Origin: Bryobacterales bacterium
GTDB lineage: Bacteria; Acidobacteriota; Terriglobia; Bryobacterales; Bryobacteraceae
Direction: 5' to 3'
NCBI GenBank assembly: GCA_020846745.1
Contig: JADLDI010000057.1
Location: forward strand, 1-64,000
Length of the DNA: 64,000 bases
Shown: positions 18,859-29,500 of the stretch, piece by piece
Numbering within the stretch: position 1 is the first letter of the stretch
Layout: each line of letters starts with the position of its first letter
The notes under the pieces: model-generated
Seen by the model: only the letters and a program-made list of their open reading frames with translations
What the model was told of the DNA's origin: nothing
Database searches by the model: none
Position numbers and translations under genes: made by a program

Positions 18859-20907
18859 TTAGAACACCGGCACGATCACCGTTCCGCCCGCCTGGACCGG
18901 AACGGTGCTCTGTTGCTGGCCTCCATAGGTTTCGCACCGGCCGTAGCAAGCTCCGGTCACCGGTACGGTTGCGGTGCCCCGTGAGGTGATCGTTAGACCG
19001 ATGCCGGGCACGTAGCGCGCGCTGACGCCGGCGTTGAAGTAGTTTGCCCGTTCAATCAGCTTCTGCGCCACGGTGGCCTGCGGGAGGCTGGCAATCGGCA
19101 GGTTCGAGATGGCCGCGAACTTCTTGATCGTGGCATCAACCAGGTCGGTAAACAACATGTTCCGGCCGTTGTAGCGGATGTAGTTTGCCTGATGGAACAT
19201 TACCGGATACAACTCGCCGCGTAGCATGTAGGAAACAATCTGCGTGCTCTCCCAATCGAGGATCTGCTCATAGCTGAGATTGGTCTGAAAGAACGGATCG
19301 CCGTTGCCCGTCTTGAAGTAACCACTGGGTCCAAACAGGAAATTGAACTCGTCCGTCTCCGATCCCCACGCCCCGGCTACAGGTGTCGAAGCGTTATAGA
19401 AGATATTGGTCGCACGGCGCGGTATCAGGAGAATCGACGGCTGATAGGGACTCCAAACGCCCGTATTCGGCTTGGCCGGCAACCAGTCGGGCCGCGACAT
19501 GTCGCTGACGAGGTAACGAATGCCGTTGTCCTTTGCGGCACGCAGAAACGCGGCATTCTTCAGGCCGGAGATGCCGGGCGTGACCATGCTCAGCTTGTCG
19601 AGCGGCAAGCCCATGCCGGCGGCGATCTTCATGTTTTGTTGAATCTCCCAGGCCGATTCGGCATAAGTGGCGCCCACGCATGTGCCGCTGTTCGGTACGG
19701 GATTGAAACAATCGAGGTTCTCGTGATCGTACGTGTGACTTACCCAGAAGAACTCGCCGCGAAGCGATTTCGCCTGAGCGGTCAACCGGTCGTTCGCGGC
19801 GGCGCCGGATTCTGTCGTGGTGCCGAAACCGTTGAATGCGTGCGTAACCGCGAAGTCTTTGGTCTGTGACTGCCTTTGCAGGTTGTCCTGCCAGTCGCGC
19901 AGGCCCCGGAAATCGCCATCTGTCATGCGCGCGTCGGTGCAGTGGCTGGACGGGTCGAACGTCGGATCGGCGGCCGCCCCGACAGGCTGGCAATTGGGAT
20001 CGTTGATCGCGAACTGGTCGCTCGCCAGGAAGAGGTCGTCATTCTGGGGCGTCAGGTAGACGCGGCGCGAGCCGAGAAAGATACCGCGCGTGACCCAATT
20101 GAATAGCCCGTAATTGAGGCTCATCGAATGCAGCAGGTAAGGGTTGTGGTCGATCGTAAGCGCGAGGTATTCGCGGGCGTCGGCCTTCTTGTGATACGCC
20201 CCAACGGTGTAGCCGTTCAGCGTCAGTAGCGGCGTGGTGACCTCGCCGGCCGCGGCGGCGGGGTTGGCCAGATAGGCTGCGGCATTGCTCGCCGGGATCG
20301 CGTTGGCGGCGTTGAGATAAGGGAAGATCGCCTTGCCCGCGGCGGTGATGCGCAGCGGAAGGGCGCCAGGGCTTGCGCCGACAGCCGACACCGGCGCCAG
20401 TCCATAACGCGGCTCGGGCCATGAATAAAAGCTGAGCAGGCGCACGCCGTAGTTCCGCATATATTCATCGATTGCCAGCCAGCTATCGGCCGGAAGCGAC
20501 GATGGTTGTCCGGCGCTGTTGACGTAATAGAGGTTACCCGTGGCGACAACAATGCCCTGATAGAGGCCGCGCGTTGAATCGGACAATGCAGGCAATGCCT
20601 GTTGGCTGATCGCTACTGTGTCGTACGGAATTCCAATATGGTCCAGGAAGAAGCGGATCGCCTGGTAAGACGGTTCGTTCCCGCTCCCGGTGAGGACGAG
20701 CAGCTTGAGGTCCACCGGCCGGGTCCAGCGATTGGTTGCGTTAGTACCGACTGTTGGGGTACTAGGGGTCGCCACTGGCGCAAGCGGTGTCGACCCGCCC
20801 ACCGGATCGGTTGGAGCAGGTGGCGCAATCGGATCGGACTTTGTCTTCTTGGCCGCCATCATCGGCATGGCCACGAGTAGGGCCGTCAGCAGTATTCGGA
20901 TTCGCAT
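18859..20907 (-). CDS. Secreted Agd3/CE18-like polysaccharide deacetylase
   Basis: 682 aa, signal peptide; 'LTPQNDDLFL', 'FFWVSHTYDHENLDC', N-term 'KLLVLTGSGNEPSYQAIRFFLDHIGIPYDTV'; adjacent to pel genes. Confidence 0.65.
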   Translation of the reverse strand: MRIRILLTALLVAMPMMAAKKTKSDPIAPPAPTDPVGGSTPLAPVATPSTPTVGTNATNRWTRPVDLKLLVLTGSGNEPSYQAIRFFLDHIGIPYDTVAISQQALPALSDSTRGLYQGIVVATGNLYYVNSAGQPSSLPADSWLAIDEYMRNYGVRLLSFYSWPEPRYGLAPVSAVGASPGALPLRITAAGKAIFPYLNAANAIPASNAAAYLANPAAAAGEVTTPLLTLNGYTVGAYHKKADAREYLALTIDHNPYLLHSMSLNYGLFNWVTRGIFLGSRRVYLTPQNDDLFLASDQFAINDPNCQPVGAAADPTFDPSSHCTDARMTDGDFRGLRDWQDNLQRQSQTKDFAVTHAFNGFGTTTESGAAANDRLTAQAKSLRGEFFWVSHTYDHENLDCFNPVPNSGTCVGATYAESAWEIQQNMKIAAGMGLPLDKLSMVTPGISGLKNAAFLRAAKDNGIRYLVSDMSRPDWLPAKPNTGVWSPYQPSILLIPRRATNIFYNASTPVAGAWGSETDEFNFLFGPSGYFKTGNGDPFFQTNLSYEQILDWESTQIVSYMLRGELYPVMFHQANYIRYNGRNMLFTDLVDATIKKFAAISNLPIASLPQATVAQKLIERANYFNAGVSARYVPGIGLTITSRGTATVPVTGACYGRCETYGGQQQSTVPVQAGGTVIVPVF

Positions 20908-21055
20908 TCACCACTGACGGGGCAATCGCGCCGCCATCCGGCCGGGATGCGGAATGTTCCAGAAAACGTTAGGGTGGACGGGGCTGCCCAATCGCAATTC
21001 CGACAATCTGTCCGGTAAGGCCGCCCTTAGTCCGGACATTTTGTCCGGTTGAGGC

Positions 21056-22447
21056 TCAGGACTCCTGCTGCTGCACGGAAGGGTTCGCCGCGATGAACGT
21101 GATGTAGGGCAGTTCGTTCAACGCTCGCGCGAGCACAAGGAATGCTCCCACAAACGCGATCACCGAAGCCGTCAGGTAGCCGAATCCGTACCACGCGAAT
21201 CCGAGGCGTACCGTTACCAATGTCCCGCCCAGGTTCAACAGGAAAAACAGCGCTTGTAGCGCCAGCACCGGCCGGTGCAGCTCGAAGTACGCCAGCACGA
21301 TCGTGATGAACAGAAACAGCACGTGAAACACGGCGCCGAGCACGCCTAGCCGGAATGCGCCGTATTGCGAAAACTCGAGGTGAAGCCAGCCGAAGATGCG
21401 TGGCGCCAGCAGAATGACGCCCAGCCCGATTCCGACCTGCGTCAGCAGAATCGATTTGCCCGCAACCCAAATCTCCTCGATCAGCGCCCGGTGCTTTGCT
21501 TCGATGTCTTCCCACGTCCCAAGTTCGAGAATCGCCCGCGAATACGCCATGTACCGTTCAAAGAAGCCGGTTTCCGCTCGCAGCAGAAACAGCGCAAGCG
21601 CCGGTGTCATCGTGAGAAACGCCAGAAACATGGCGCTGTCGTAGAGCGGCATTGATACCAATCCCATCGGGATCCACTCTGCTTGCGGACTGCTCCAGAA
21701 CACCCATTTGTCGATCCAGAGCGCTGCGTTGTAAACCAACCCGCTCGCCGCTAATTCCGGGTGCCGCCTGAACCATTCCCATATTCGCCACACGTTGCGT
21801 GCTTCGTATGGGAATTCGGCCAGCGCGAGGCCAAGCAGCGCGAACAATACCACCATTAATCCGGTATTGAACCCGGCCAGCAATCCCGCCAGGGCAAACC
21901 GCGGACCCAATACGCAAATCGCGAGGAAACCGGTCAGCATGCCCGCGCCGAATGCGCCGCTCACCGCCCTGTGCCGCTTCACTGAACTGACAAATACCGT
22001 TGCCAGCCAGATGCCTGATGTCAGGAAGTAGTTCGCGAGCCCAAGCAGCCTCACGCGCGGCTCCGCGTCCACATAAAGAAGATAAAAGGGCGCGGCGAAG
22101 AGCAGTTGCAGACCCAACAGAATCGCCAGTCCGCCAATCAGCATTCCCGGGCACTCTCGCAGGTCGCGTTTAAAAAGCGCGTCCGCCAGGAATCGGGTTG
22201 CAACCCCCACCAGCGGCCCCGACAAAACCAGCGAAAATGCGAAGTTGTACATCACCACCAGGTGGAATGCCGTCAGGTCTTCGGGCGACACGCGTCCCGC
22301 CAGTGCGATAGGAATGGCGGCGATGGTGACCACTGTCAGGAGCCACGGCCCGGCCGCCGCGATTGCCGATTGACCATAACCGGCCGCGAAGCTCGTCAGC
22401 GTTCCTTGCGACAGCAGCTTTCGAAGTTCAAAACCTATGCCGGCCAT
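21056..22447 (-). CDS. pelG: Pel exopolysaccharide inner membrane transporter PelG
   Basis: 'MAGIGFELRKLLSQGTLTSFAAGYGQSAIAAAGPWLLTVV', multi-TM; overlaps pelF. Confidence 0.88.
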   Translation of the reverse strand: MAGIGFELRKLLSQGTLTSFAAGYGQSAIAAAGPWLLTVVTIAAIPIALAGRVSPEDLTAFHLVVMYNFAFSLVLSGPLVGVATRFLADALFKRDLRECPGMLIGGLAILLGLQLLFAAPFYLLYVDAEPRVRLLGLANYFLTSGIWLATVFVSSVKRHRAVSGAFGAGMLTGFLAICVLGPRFALAGLLAGFNTGLMVVLFALLGLALAEFPYEARNVWRIWEWFRRHPELAASGLVYNAALWIDKWVFWSSPQAEWIPMGLVSMPLYDSAMFLAFLTMTPALALFLLRAETGFFERYMAYSRAILELGTWEDIEAKHRALIEEIWVAGKSILLTQVGIGLGVILLAPRIFGWLHLEFSQYGAFRLGVLGAVFHVLFLFITIVLAYFELHRPVLALQALFFLLNLGGTLVTVRLGFAWYGFGYLTASVIAFVGAFLVLARALNELPYITFIAANPSVQQQES

Positions 22448-23985
22448 AGCGCTTCTCCATCCGTTCGCGCCACCCGGGGTGGAGCCTGGCCCGCCGTGCC
22501 CCGGCTTCGAGGCGCTGTGCGCAGCCGGTCGTAGAGTTCCCAGTACGCATGGTCCAAATTCGTCTTGTTGTAATAGCGGACGATCCGCTGTCGTATCGTC
22601 CGGCTGCACCGCTGATAGAAATCCTCATCCGTGAGCAGCCGGCAGAGCGCTTCCGCCGTCGCCAGCGGATTCGCGAGCGGTGTCACCACGCCGGCGGTTC
22701 CCAGGTTCGGCCGTTCGTCGCTGCGCCCGTGAATCATCTCCGCGCATCCGCCCACATTCGTTGCTACCACCGGAATGCCGTGCGCTCCGGCTTCCAGAAT
22801 CACGAGCGGTTGCGCCTCGCTGATACTGGTCAACACCAGCACATCGATCTGGCCGAAATACTCCGCCAGCTTCACCCTTCCGGTGAACTCGACCGTGTCC
22901 TGGAGTTTCAGATGCTCTACCAGATCGAGGCATTGCCGGTAGTAGACGGGATCCTCTTCCGTTGGGCCGAGCACCAAGGCGCGTAGTCCCGGCATGCGCG
23001 CTCGCAAACTGGCGCACGCCCGCAGCAGAGTCTTCACGTCTTTGATCGGCACTACCCTACCGATCAGCGCGACGGTGGGCCGGCCCGCCCGCCGCCGCGG
23101 GCTAAACTCATCCACCTCGCTGCAATCGATGCCGTTCGGGATGACGCGTAACCGGTCGGGTGGTGCGCCATCCAGCTTCTGCGCCGACTGGTTGCCCTCA
23201 TAAAGCGTGATGATCTCTGAGCAGCACTCGTAACAGGCGCGCGAATAGCCCACAAACCAATCCACCCACAAATCCCTTATACCCGCGGATTTCCCCTCAA
23301 GCGACAGCATCTGTTCCGCCGGCTCTTCAATCCAGTCTGCCAGCGCGATCTCAATCCGGCGCTCGTTCGTATAGATTCCGTGCTCGGTCAGCATCACCGG
23401 GCGGCCTGTCTCGATGTACGCTCGAGCCGCCAGCAGCCCGGCGTATCCCGTACATATGGGGTGATACACACGCGCCCGTGGCAATTCGATCGTCAGCATG
23501 GTGAACAACCCCGCCAATAGCGTTCGCCAGCCCCAGAAATACGAGAGAAATGGGGTGAGCCGGTGGGTCTTCAGGTAGATGGTCTTCAACAGGTCCCATG
23601 CCGCGCGGGAATTGAGCAGCGCGTGCGAATCGATCGTTCCCTGGCCGGCCGCCAGCACTTGCAGAATCTGCTCGATCGGCGTGAGGCCCTGGCCGCGCTG
23701 CAAATCCAATAGTGGCTTGGCGAGCGCATGCACGAAGCGCCGGTAAGCTGCCGCGTCGGCTTTGCCATCCGGTAGTGTGGGCAGCCGAACGGCGGTATGC
23801 CGTATGACATTTGCAGGCACCTTGTAGCGGACCGCGTGTTTTCCCGGCGGCATGATCGATACGAGGTGAAACCGCAGATCCGGCTGCGCTTCGATCAGTT
23901 GCTGAACCCATTGCGACACGCCGCCCACCACGTGCGGGTACGTGCCTTCCACGATCACGCAGACATCCGCGATTCCCGCGCTCAT
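22435..23985 (-). CDS. pelF: Pel GT4 glycosyltransferase PelF
   Basis: 'ADVCVIVEGTYPHVVGGVSQWVQQLI', 'ALIGRVVPIKDVKTLLRA', 'TSISEAQPLVILEAGAHGIPVVATNVGGCAEMI'; ATGA overlap with upstream gene. Confidence 0.92.
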   Translation of the reverse strand: MSAGIADVCVIVEGTYPHVVGGVSQWVQQLIEAQPDLRFHLVSIMPPGKHAVRYKVPANVIRHTAVRLPTLPDGKADAAAYRRFVHALAKPLLDLQRGQGLTPIEQILQVLAAGQGTIDSHALLNSRAAWDLLKTIYLKTHRLTPFLSYFWGWRTLLAGLFTMLTIELPRARVYHPICTGYAGLLAARAYIETGRPVMLTEHGIYTNERRIEIALADWIEEPAEQMLSLEGKSAGIRDLWVDWFVGYSRACYECCSEIITLYEGNQSAQKLDGAPPDRLRVIPNGIDCSEVDEFSPRRRAGRPTVALIGRVVPIKDVKTLLRACASLRARMPGLRALVLGPTEEDPVYYRQCLDLVEHLKLQDTVEFTGRVKLAEYFGQIDVLVLTSISEAQPLVILEAGAHGIPVVATNVGGCAEMIHGRSDERPNLGTAGVVTPLANPLATAEALCRLLTDEDFYQRCSRTIRQRIVRYYNKTNLDHAYWELYDRLRTAPRSRGTAGQAPPRVARTDGEALWPA

Positions 23986-25094
23986 CGGCTCGCTCCCTGC
24001 CAAAGCGCAATCACGTCACGTAAGGCCGGCGCCGACTCCATTTCCTGCTCCAGGCGCCCGGCGTGCACTTCCGCGAGGTGATGCAATTCCTCCCAACGCC
24101 CCAGGCGAAAGGCAATTTCCATTCGCCACATCGTCCCTTGCGTGCTTTCTTCGCCGGTTCCAGCATCGCCGCTTCCAACCGTCTCGAGCCACGGTTCGGC
24201 TGCCTGATAGTCTCCTCGGCGGATTAGCAAGCGGGCCACCGCGGTTCGCACGGCCGCATCTTCCGGGCGCCGGATCAGGTATTGCAGATAGAGGTTGAGC
24301 GCTTCGGTTCGATTCTGTTGTTCCCGCTCGGGATCGAGCAGCCCTGTAAACGCATAATCGTCCAGCAACCGCGCCAGCTTGAGCGTGCAGCCGTCATCGC
24401 CGCCAAACGCTTCCTCAAATTCTCTGCGCAACTCGACTTCCCGCTCCAGGAACTCGCCTTCAATGCGAGCCAGTGCCGTCGCCGCCTGCACCCTCACGGC
24501 GTTGCTCGCATCCTGCAGCGCTCGTTCAAGAAGCGGCGCCAGCGATGGCCGGAACGATCGCGCTACCAGGGCTACCACCGCCTGCTTCTGGAACTCATCG
24601 CCGCTTTCGAGCAGATCCACCAACGGCAGCACTTCGCCGTCGAACTCCCCGCTTGTCGCCCTTCGAGCCGAAGACGCCGACACTTCCAGGTCGTGCTGAG
24701 CCGATTGTGGAAACAACGCGGCAAACCACTCCGCCGATCCTCCTTCTGTCCGGCTCACCTTCATGACACATAGTGCGATCAGCGCTCCAGCCGATCCGAA
24801 CACACCTGCGCCGGCCGTCCCGATCAGAACCAGGCCCGGGATGCGAACTCCGCTTCCGTTCCGCACCGAACGATATACGAGCAGCCCGGCCGCGCACAAG
24901 CCCGCGACGTGGATTACCAAGGCGGCTGTGAAGACGTGTGCCCATGCCATCCACGTGACGATCAGTTCGATCAGCAGCAACGCGCCTGCCGCCAGTAGTT
25001 CGTTCACCGCCGGAGCGGTGCATCTCGCGTTACACACTCGGCGCCTCTTGCCGCTGCACCCTGTCGAGGCTTGCTGCCCCGGAAACGGTCTCAC
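23982..25094 (-). CDS. pelE: PelE-like membrane protein with helical repeats (start may be GTG at 25007)
   Basis: N-term TM pair then HEAT/TPR-like repeats; syntenic between PelD and PelF. Confidence 0.75.
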   Translation of the reverse strand: MRPFPGQQASTGCSGKRRRVCNARCTAPAVNELLAAGALLLIELIVTWMAWAHVFTAALVIHVAGLCAAGLLVYRSVRNGSGVRIPGLVLIGTAGAGVFGSAGALIALCVMKVSRTEGGSAEWFAALFPQSAQHDLEVSASSARRATSGEFDGEVLPLVDLLESGDEFQKQAVVALVARSFRPSLAPLLERALQDASNAVRVQAATALARIEGEFLEREVELRREFEEAFGGDDGCTLKLARLLDDYAFTGLLDPEREQQNRTEALNLYLQYLIRRPEDAAVRTAVARLLIRRGDYQAAEPWLETVGSGDAGTGEESTQGTMWRMEIAFRLGRWEELHHLAEVHAGRLEQEMESAPALRDVIALWQGASR

Positions 25095-26535
25095 TCAAAC
25101 GCGACACAGCGGACGCCAGTGAGGGTAGTTCCTGTAGCGCCCGGCGCGAGTGCAGCGATTCCACCCGAATCTGAAAATCCCTCGTGCGGAAGGCGGACGG
25201 GAGTCTCCGCTCCAATTCGCTTAGCAGTTTGCCTGCCACCACCTGCGCGCCCGCCTCCGATGTGTTCGGCAGCAGGATCGTATAGCCATAGCCAACCCGT
25301 TCGGCCTCGAACGCCAGATCTGTCGTGCGCAGCACCGACCGGACCGCTCCACCCAGGGCCTGCGCAATCTGCGACCGCTCGCCTGCCGTATGATTGCGTT
25401 TCACCTCCAGCCTGATGGCCAGAAGCGAAAGGTCGAAGTTCAGCCGCCGCGCGATGCGTGTGACGAATAGCGATTGCTGCTCGAACATGCCGAACGACAG
25501 GATCTGTGTGTTGGCATTGAAATAAGCGCTGACATGCCCGTCCATGTGCTGTTGCGCTTTGGCAAACGCCGTACCTACCCAGCGGCATATCACCTCAAAG
25601 TTCTGAACCGCCGCCAGGCTGAGCGAGATGAACCCGATCTGCTCGATCTTGAGCATTCCCACCACCTCACCAGTCTGGTCGCTGATGAGCGGTCCGGCGA
25701 TTACGCCATCCTCAGCCAGTATGCCGGCCTCGGCCGGACGCGCCACGCACGCGGTGAGACGCTGCTCCACAATCCGCGCGAACAACGGCGTCGAACGGTC
25801 GTACACCCACCTTGCGCAACCGGGTTCATGCCCTTCACTCAACACGCACACCAGCCGGTCGCCATCCAGCAAATACAGCGAGTACTGCGACGGATCGAGG
25901 CCGGCTTCTATCAACGCCCGCGCGCCGCCGATCACCTCCAGGGGGTCTGAGCGTTCAATGTGCTGTGCCGCCCCGTACAAGGAAACCGCTGAACGCAGAT
26001 GGCTTGCCACTGCTTCTTCCAGACGTCGCTTGACGCGGCGGACATGATCGAATCCGCTGCTCAGTTCGCGCTCGCGCCGCAGCGATTCCTCCAGGTCTGC
26101 TTCAATCTTCCGCTGCCGCCCGCGATGATAGTTGCGCACAGCGCCCACAACTACGGCTAATACAAGCCACCCAAAAGGCTGCACAACGCAGGCCCACAAG
26201 TAGTCGTAAGCGTCGCCACCGGTGGCGGGTGGTAAATTGCCGGCGCGCAGTGCCACCGCGGCCAAAGCCGCGGCGATAAGACCTTCGCCCAAGCCGTAAT
26301 GCGCGGCCGCTATCAGCACCACGAACAGAAACGGATGAGGTTCCACGCCGCTAAACCGCCCCGTTTCGAGCCAGGCGTCCACGCCCAGCGCTCCAGCAAG
26401 CATCGCGGCGATCTCGAACAGCGCCGCCACTCGCAGTCCCCAAACTTCGGCGTGCGCCCAGTCAACTCGCCTCGCTTGGCCGGCGCCTGACTCCGGTGCT
26501 CCCTGTGCTTTCGACGGCAATGTCTTTAAACTCAT
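25030..26535 (-). CDS. pelD: PelD-like c-di-GMP receptor (GAF plus degenerate GGDEF)
   Basis: TM segments, GAF-like region, GGDEF-like C-term with RxxD 'LRTTDLAFE' (RTTD at 25318-25329); ATG overlaps PelB stop. Confidence 0.85.
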   Translation of the reverse strand: MSLKTLPSKAQGAPESGAGQARRVDWAHAEVWGLRVAALFEIAAMLAGALGVDAWLETGRFSGVEPHPFLFVVLIAAAHYGLGEGLIAAALAAVALRAGNLPPATGGDAYDYLWACVVQPFGWLVLAVVVGAVRNYHRGRQRKIEADLEESLRRERELSSGFDHVRRVKRRLEEAVASHLRSAVSLYGAAQHIERSDPLEVIGGARALIEAGLDPSQYSLYLLDGDRLVCVLSEGHEPGCARWVYDRSTPLFARIVEQRLTACVARPAEAGILAEDGVIAGPLISDQTGEVVGMLKIEQIGFISLSLAAVQNFEVICRWVGTAFAKAQQHMDGHVSAYFNANTQILSFGMFEQQSLFVTRIARRLNFDLSLLAIRLEVKRNHTAGERSQIAQALGGAVRSVLRTTDLAFEAERVGYGYTILLPNTSEAGAQVVAGKLLSELERRLPSAFRTRDFQIRVESLHSRRALQELPSLASAVSRLSETVSGAASLDRVQRQEAPSV

Positions 26536-29500
26536 GGTTGCTGCGCTTTCGCCGCCGTGGAAGCCGGAGGCCTTGATGGAACGCCATACCGCCACGTCAC
26601 GGATATGCCGAACTGCACCGTCGGGCGCGTCGATGTGTCGAACCGGCTGAGGCGCCGGTCGAACCACGCATCCACAGCAAGTCCAGTGCGGCTTTCGTAT
26701 CCAATGCGTCCAGCTACGTAAGGTCCACGGCCGCCCAGCCGATCTACCGCCATGCCGGCCGCGCCCTCCGCCCGCCAGTCGCGCCCTATCCGGCGCGCGT
26801 TTCGCAGGCCCGCCGAATGGACTTCCCGATCTGCGAACGGCAGCGGCCGGTACGTTTGCTGGTTGTGGTCTCGGACGCCAGCCACAAAGCGCGCCCGCTC
26901 CATATCGAAGCTATAGTCCGCAAAGAATGGATTTCGGCTGCGTGTAATCGGATACGCCGCTCCCGCCGACACGCCCGCCGTATCAGCGGCACGCGGCAGG
27001 CCCGCCAGCCCATACCGGTTCGCCGCAGCCGTGATCCACGCCGACAACGGTCCGATCCTTTGCATCCGCTCTGCCGCAAACCGGCTTCGCGTTCCGTACT
27101 GTGCGACGGCCTCCATAAACTCCCAATACGGCCGGCGAACTTCACCGCTCAGCCGCGTTCCGCCATGGTTGTCGCTGCGGAAGTATTCGCCGCCGGCGCC
27201 CGGCGCCGCGCCCCAGAACAACTGTCCCTTCACCCGGCCGCCTGCCGCGGAGTCATGCTGCAAATATCCTTCAAACCGGCTTCTCAATTCGTAAAAGCCG
27301 GTCCGCACACCTTGCCCCGTGCGATAGCCGCTGATGGACGACCGGTTCCACTCCGCCAGATATCCGGCCCGAATCGATGGGCTTAGCAACTGGTGGCCGG
27401 CCAGTTGCGTAATCGTGTCCTGCCACAGATTGCCCACGCTCCGCTGTTTCGTCTCGAGTTTCACCTGGTCGCGTTGTTCCCGCCAGAGGTCCCGTTGCAG
27501 CCGTGCCGCTTCGGCATGAGCGGGGTCGTGGCTGAGCACCGATCCATACAACGCGTCGGCCGTTTTCCAACGGCCCATCTGGCCCTCCACCATCGCCATG
27601 CCTAGCAGCAGGTTCGAATCGTTTCCCCGTTCCAACCGCCGCGACTCGAGCAGCAGTTGTTCATAACGCCGCCCAGAACGCGCCAGTTCTCCATGCGCAA
27701 GTTCCAACTGCGCACGCAGCACCTCTAAGCGTCTCGCCAGAACCTTCTCTTCTGATGGGTTCGGTTTCTGCGGTTTGGCCTTGAGCGTGACTTCCAAACG
27801 TGCGCCTGCGGAGTGAATCGCAAAATCGACCGGACGGACCGTTCGGATCAGCAGCGAATCGTATCCCCCCGATACTCCTTCGACCCAGCCGTTTAACTGT
27901 CTTTCCAGTGACTCAGCGACTCCTTCCGGCAGCTTTCCGGCAATCCGTATCGCGAATTCCCGCTCTGTCCGGTATGCCTGCTGTACCGACGGAGACGCCA
28001 ATTCCACGCGAGCTTGGACACTATCCGTTCGTGCAGGCGCGCTTCGCGGATCGGCGTCCAAGAGCCGCTTTGCCTCAACCAGCAGCCCGCGGTGAATCAG
28101 CAGTGCCGCGTAGTCCGCCCTTACCTGCCGGTCCGCCGGATCGGCCGCAAGCAGTTGCTCCCACAACCGTCGACCCTCGTCCCAGCGCCCCACCCTGCTG
28201 AGCAGGTGAGCTTTCAACAGCGCATACGTCCGTGCAGGCGGCTTCTGCCTTTCGAGCGCCGCCAGGCCTCGCTGATACCAAAGCAACGCACGAGCGCTCC
28301 CTTCGTCGCGCTCAACGCATTCGCCAAACAATAGTAGGACCTCGGGATCGTTCTCGCCCGCATTGATGGCTCCGGCCAGAGCTTCTCGCGCGCGGTTGTA
28401 GCTGAGCGCCGCAAAAGCGATGCGGCCGTGCCAGGCCAAGGCTTCACGATCGTTGGGGAGCTTCGCCAGAATCGTCCGGAATCCTATATCGGCGATAACC
28501 GGCAGCGACTGCTCAAGCGCCAGTCGCGCCAAGCGGCGGGCCTCCTCGGGATCGCGTTCGGTAATGAGCCGTTGCTCCAGTTCCCGCTCCAGCAAATTAA
28601 CCCGTCCGGCGGCTTGCAACGCGCGAAGATAGATCGCCGGGCGAGGATTGCGCCAACCTGCCATTACGTTCAACGCACGAGCCGGGTCGCCACTTTCGAG
28701 CAATACCGTGACCCACTCCTCCGCCTCTCGGCCCGAAGCGTTCCGTGCTCGCTGCTCCAACCATCCGAGCGCCATGGCGTTCGGCCGTGGACCCCAGAGA
28801 TAACGGAGTTGGCGGACTTCCTTGCTGTTTGCGCCTGCGGTGCTCGCCAGGCCGCGAAACAGCGGCTCTGCGACCTGTATTTCTCCCGCCGCCAACATTC
28901 GGTAGGCCAACTCGCGCTGCTGCTCTTCGGTCAACCCCGGATCAGCCGCGCGCGCTTTCCACCAGGCCATCAACTCACGGTCTTTCTTGAGCAGCGTCAG
29001 CACCCATTCGTACACGCCCGCCCAATCGCCTTTTCGCTGTTCCGCCAGCTTCTTCACATGCGGCAGTGCCCGTTCTGGTCCGCCGTGCTCTACAAGCGCA
29101 TAGAGAACCTGGTCCGTTTCCCCGGCAGGCAGGTCTTTTCTTCCAAGTTCATGCTCAAGAAAGCTAACCAATCCGGAACGGTCGCTTGCGGCAGCCGCTT
29201 CGATATACGCGAAGAACCACGTCTCACGGCGCTCCTTGGCCCACTGCTTCATCAGGGGCAAAGCGAGCCCAAAGGATTTCTGTCTGAGCAGCGCACGGAC
29301 GATCGCCTCTCGTTCCTCCAGAGCTGCCCGGGAATCGTTCAGCCGGGATCTCGCGAACGCTTCAAGCTCTTCACGAACGGGAACCCCGTCCGAGGCCGCG
29401 CGGATTAGTGCGGCGGAGTAAATCTCCCCGGCTTCCGCCAACCCGCGCTTCTTGACCTCCTTGGCCAGCGCCCACTGTGAGCGCGGATCCGAACGCTCCG

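Noticed and set aside
21032-21048. CCGGACA-ttt-TGTCCGG inverted repeat after pelG as a terminator
   Set aside because: Short stem and no U run on the transcribed strand; not called.
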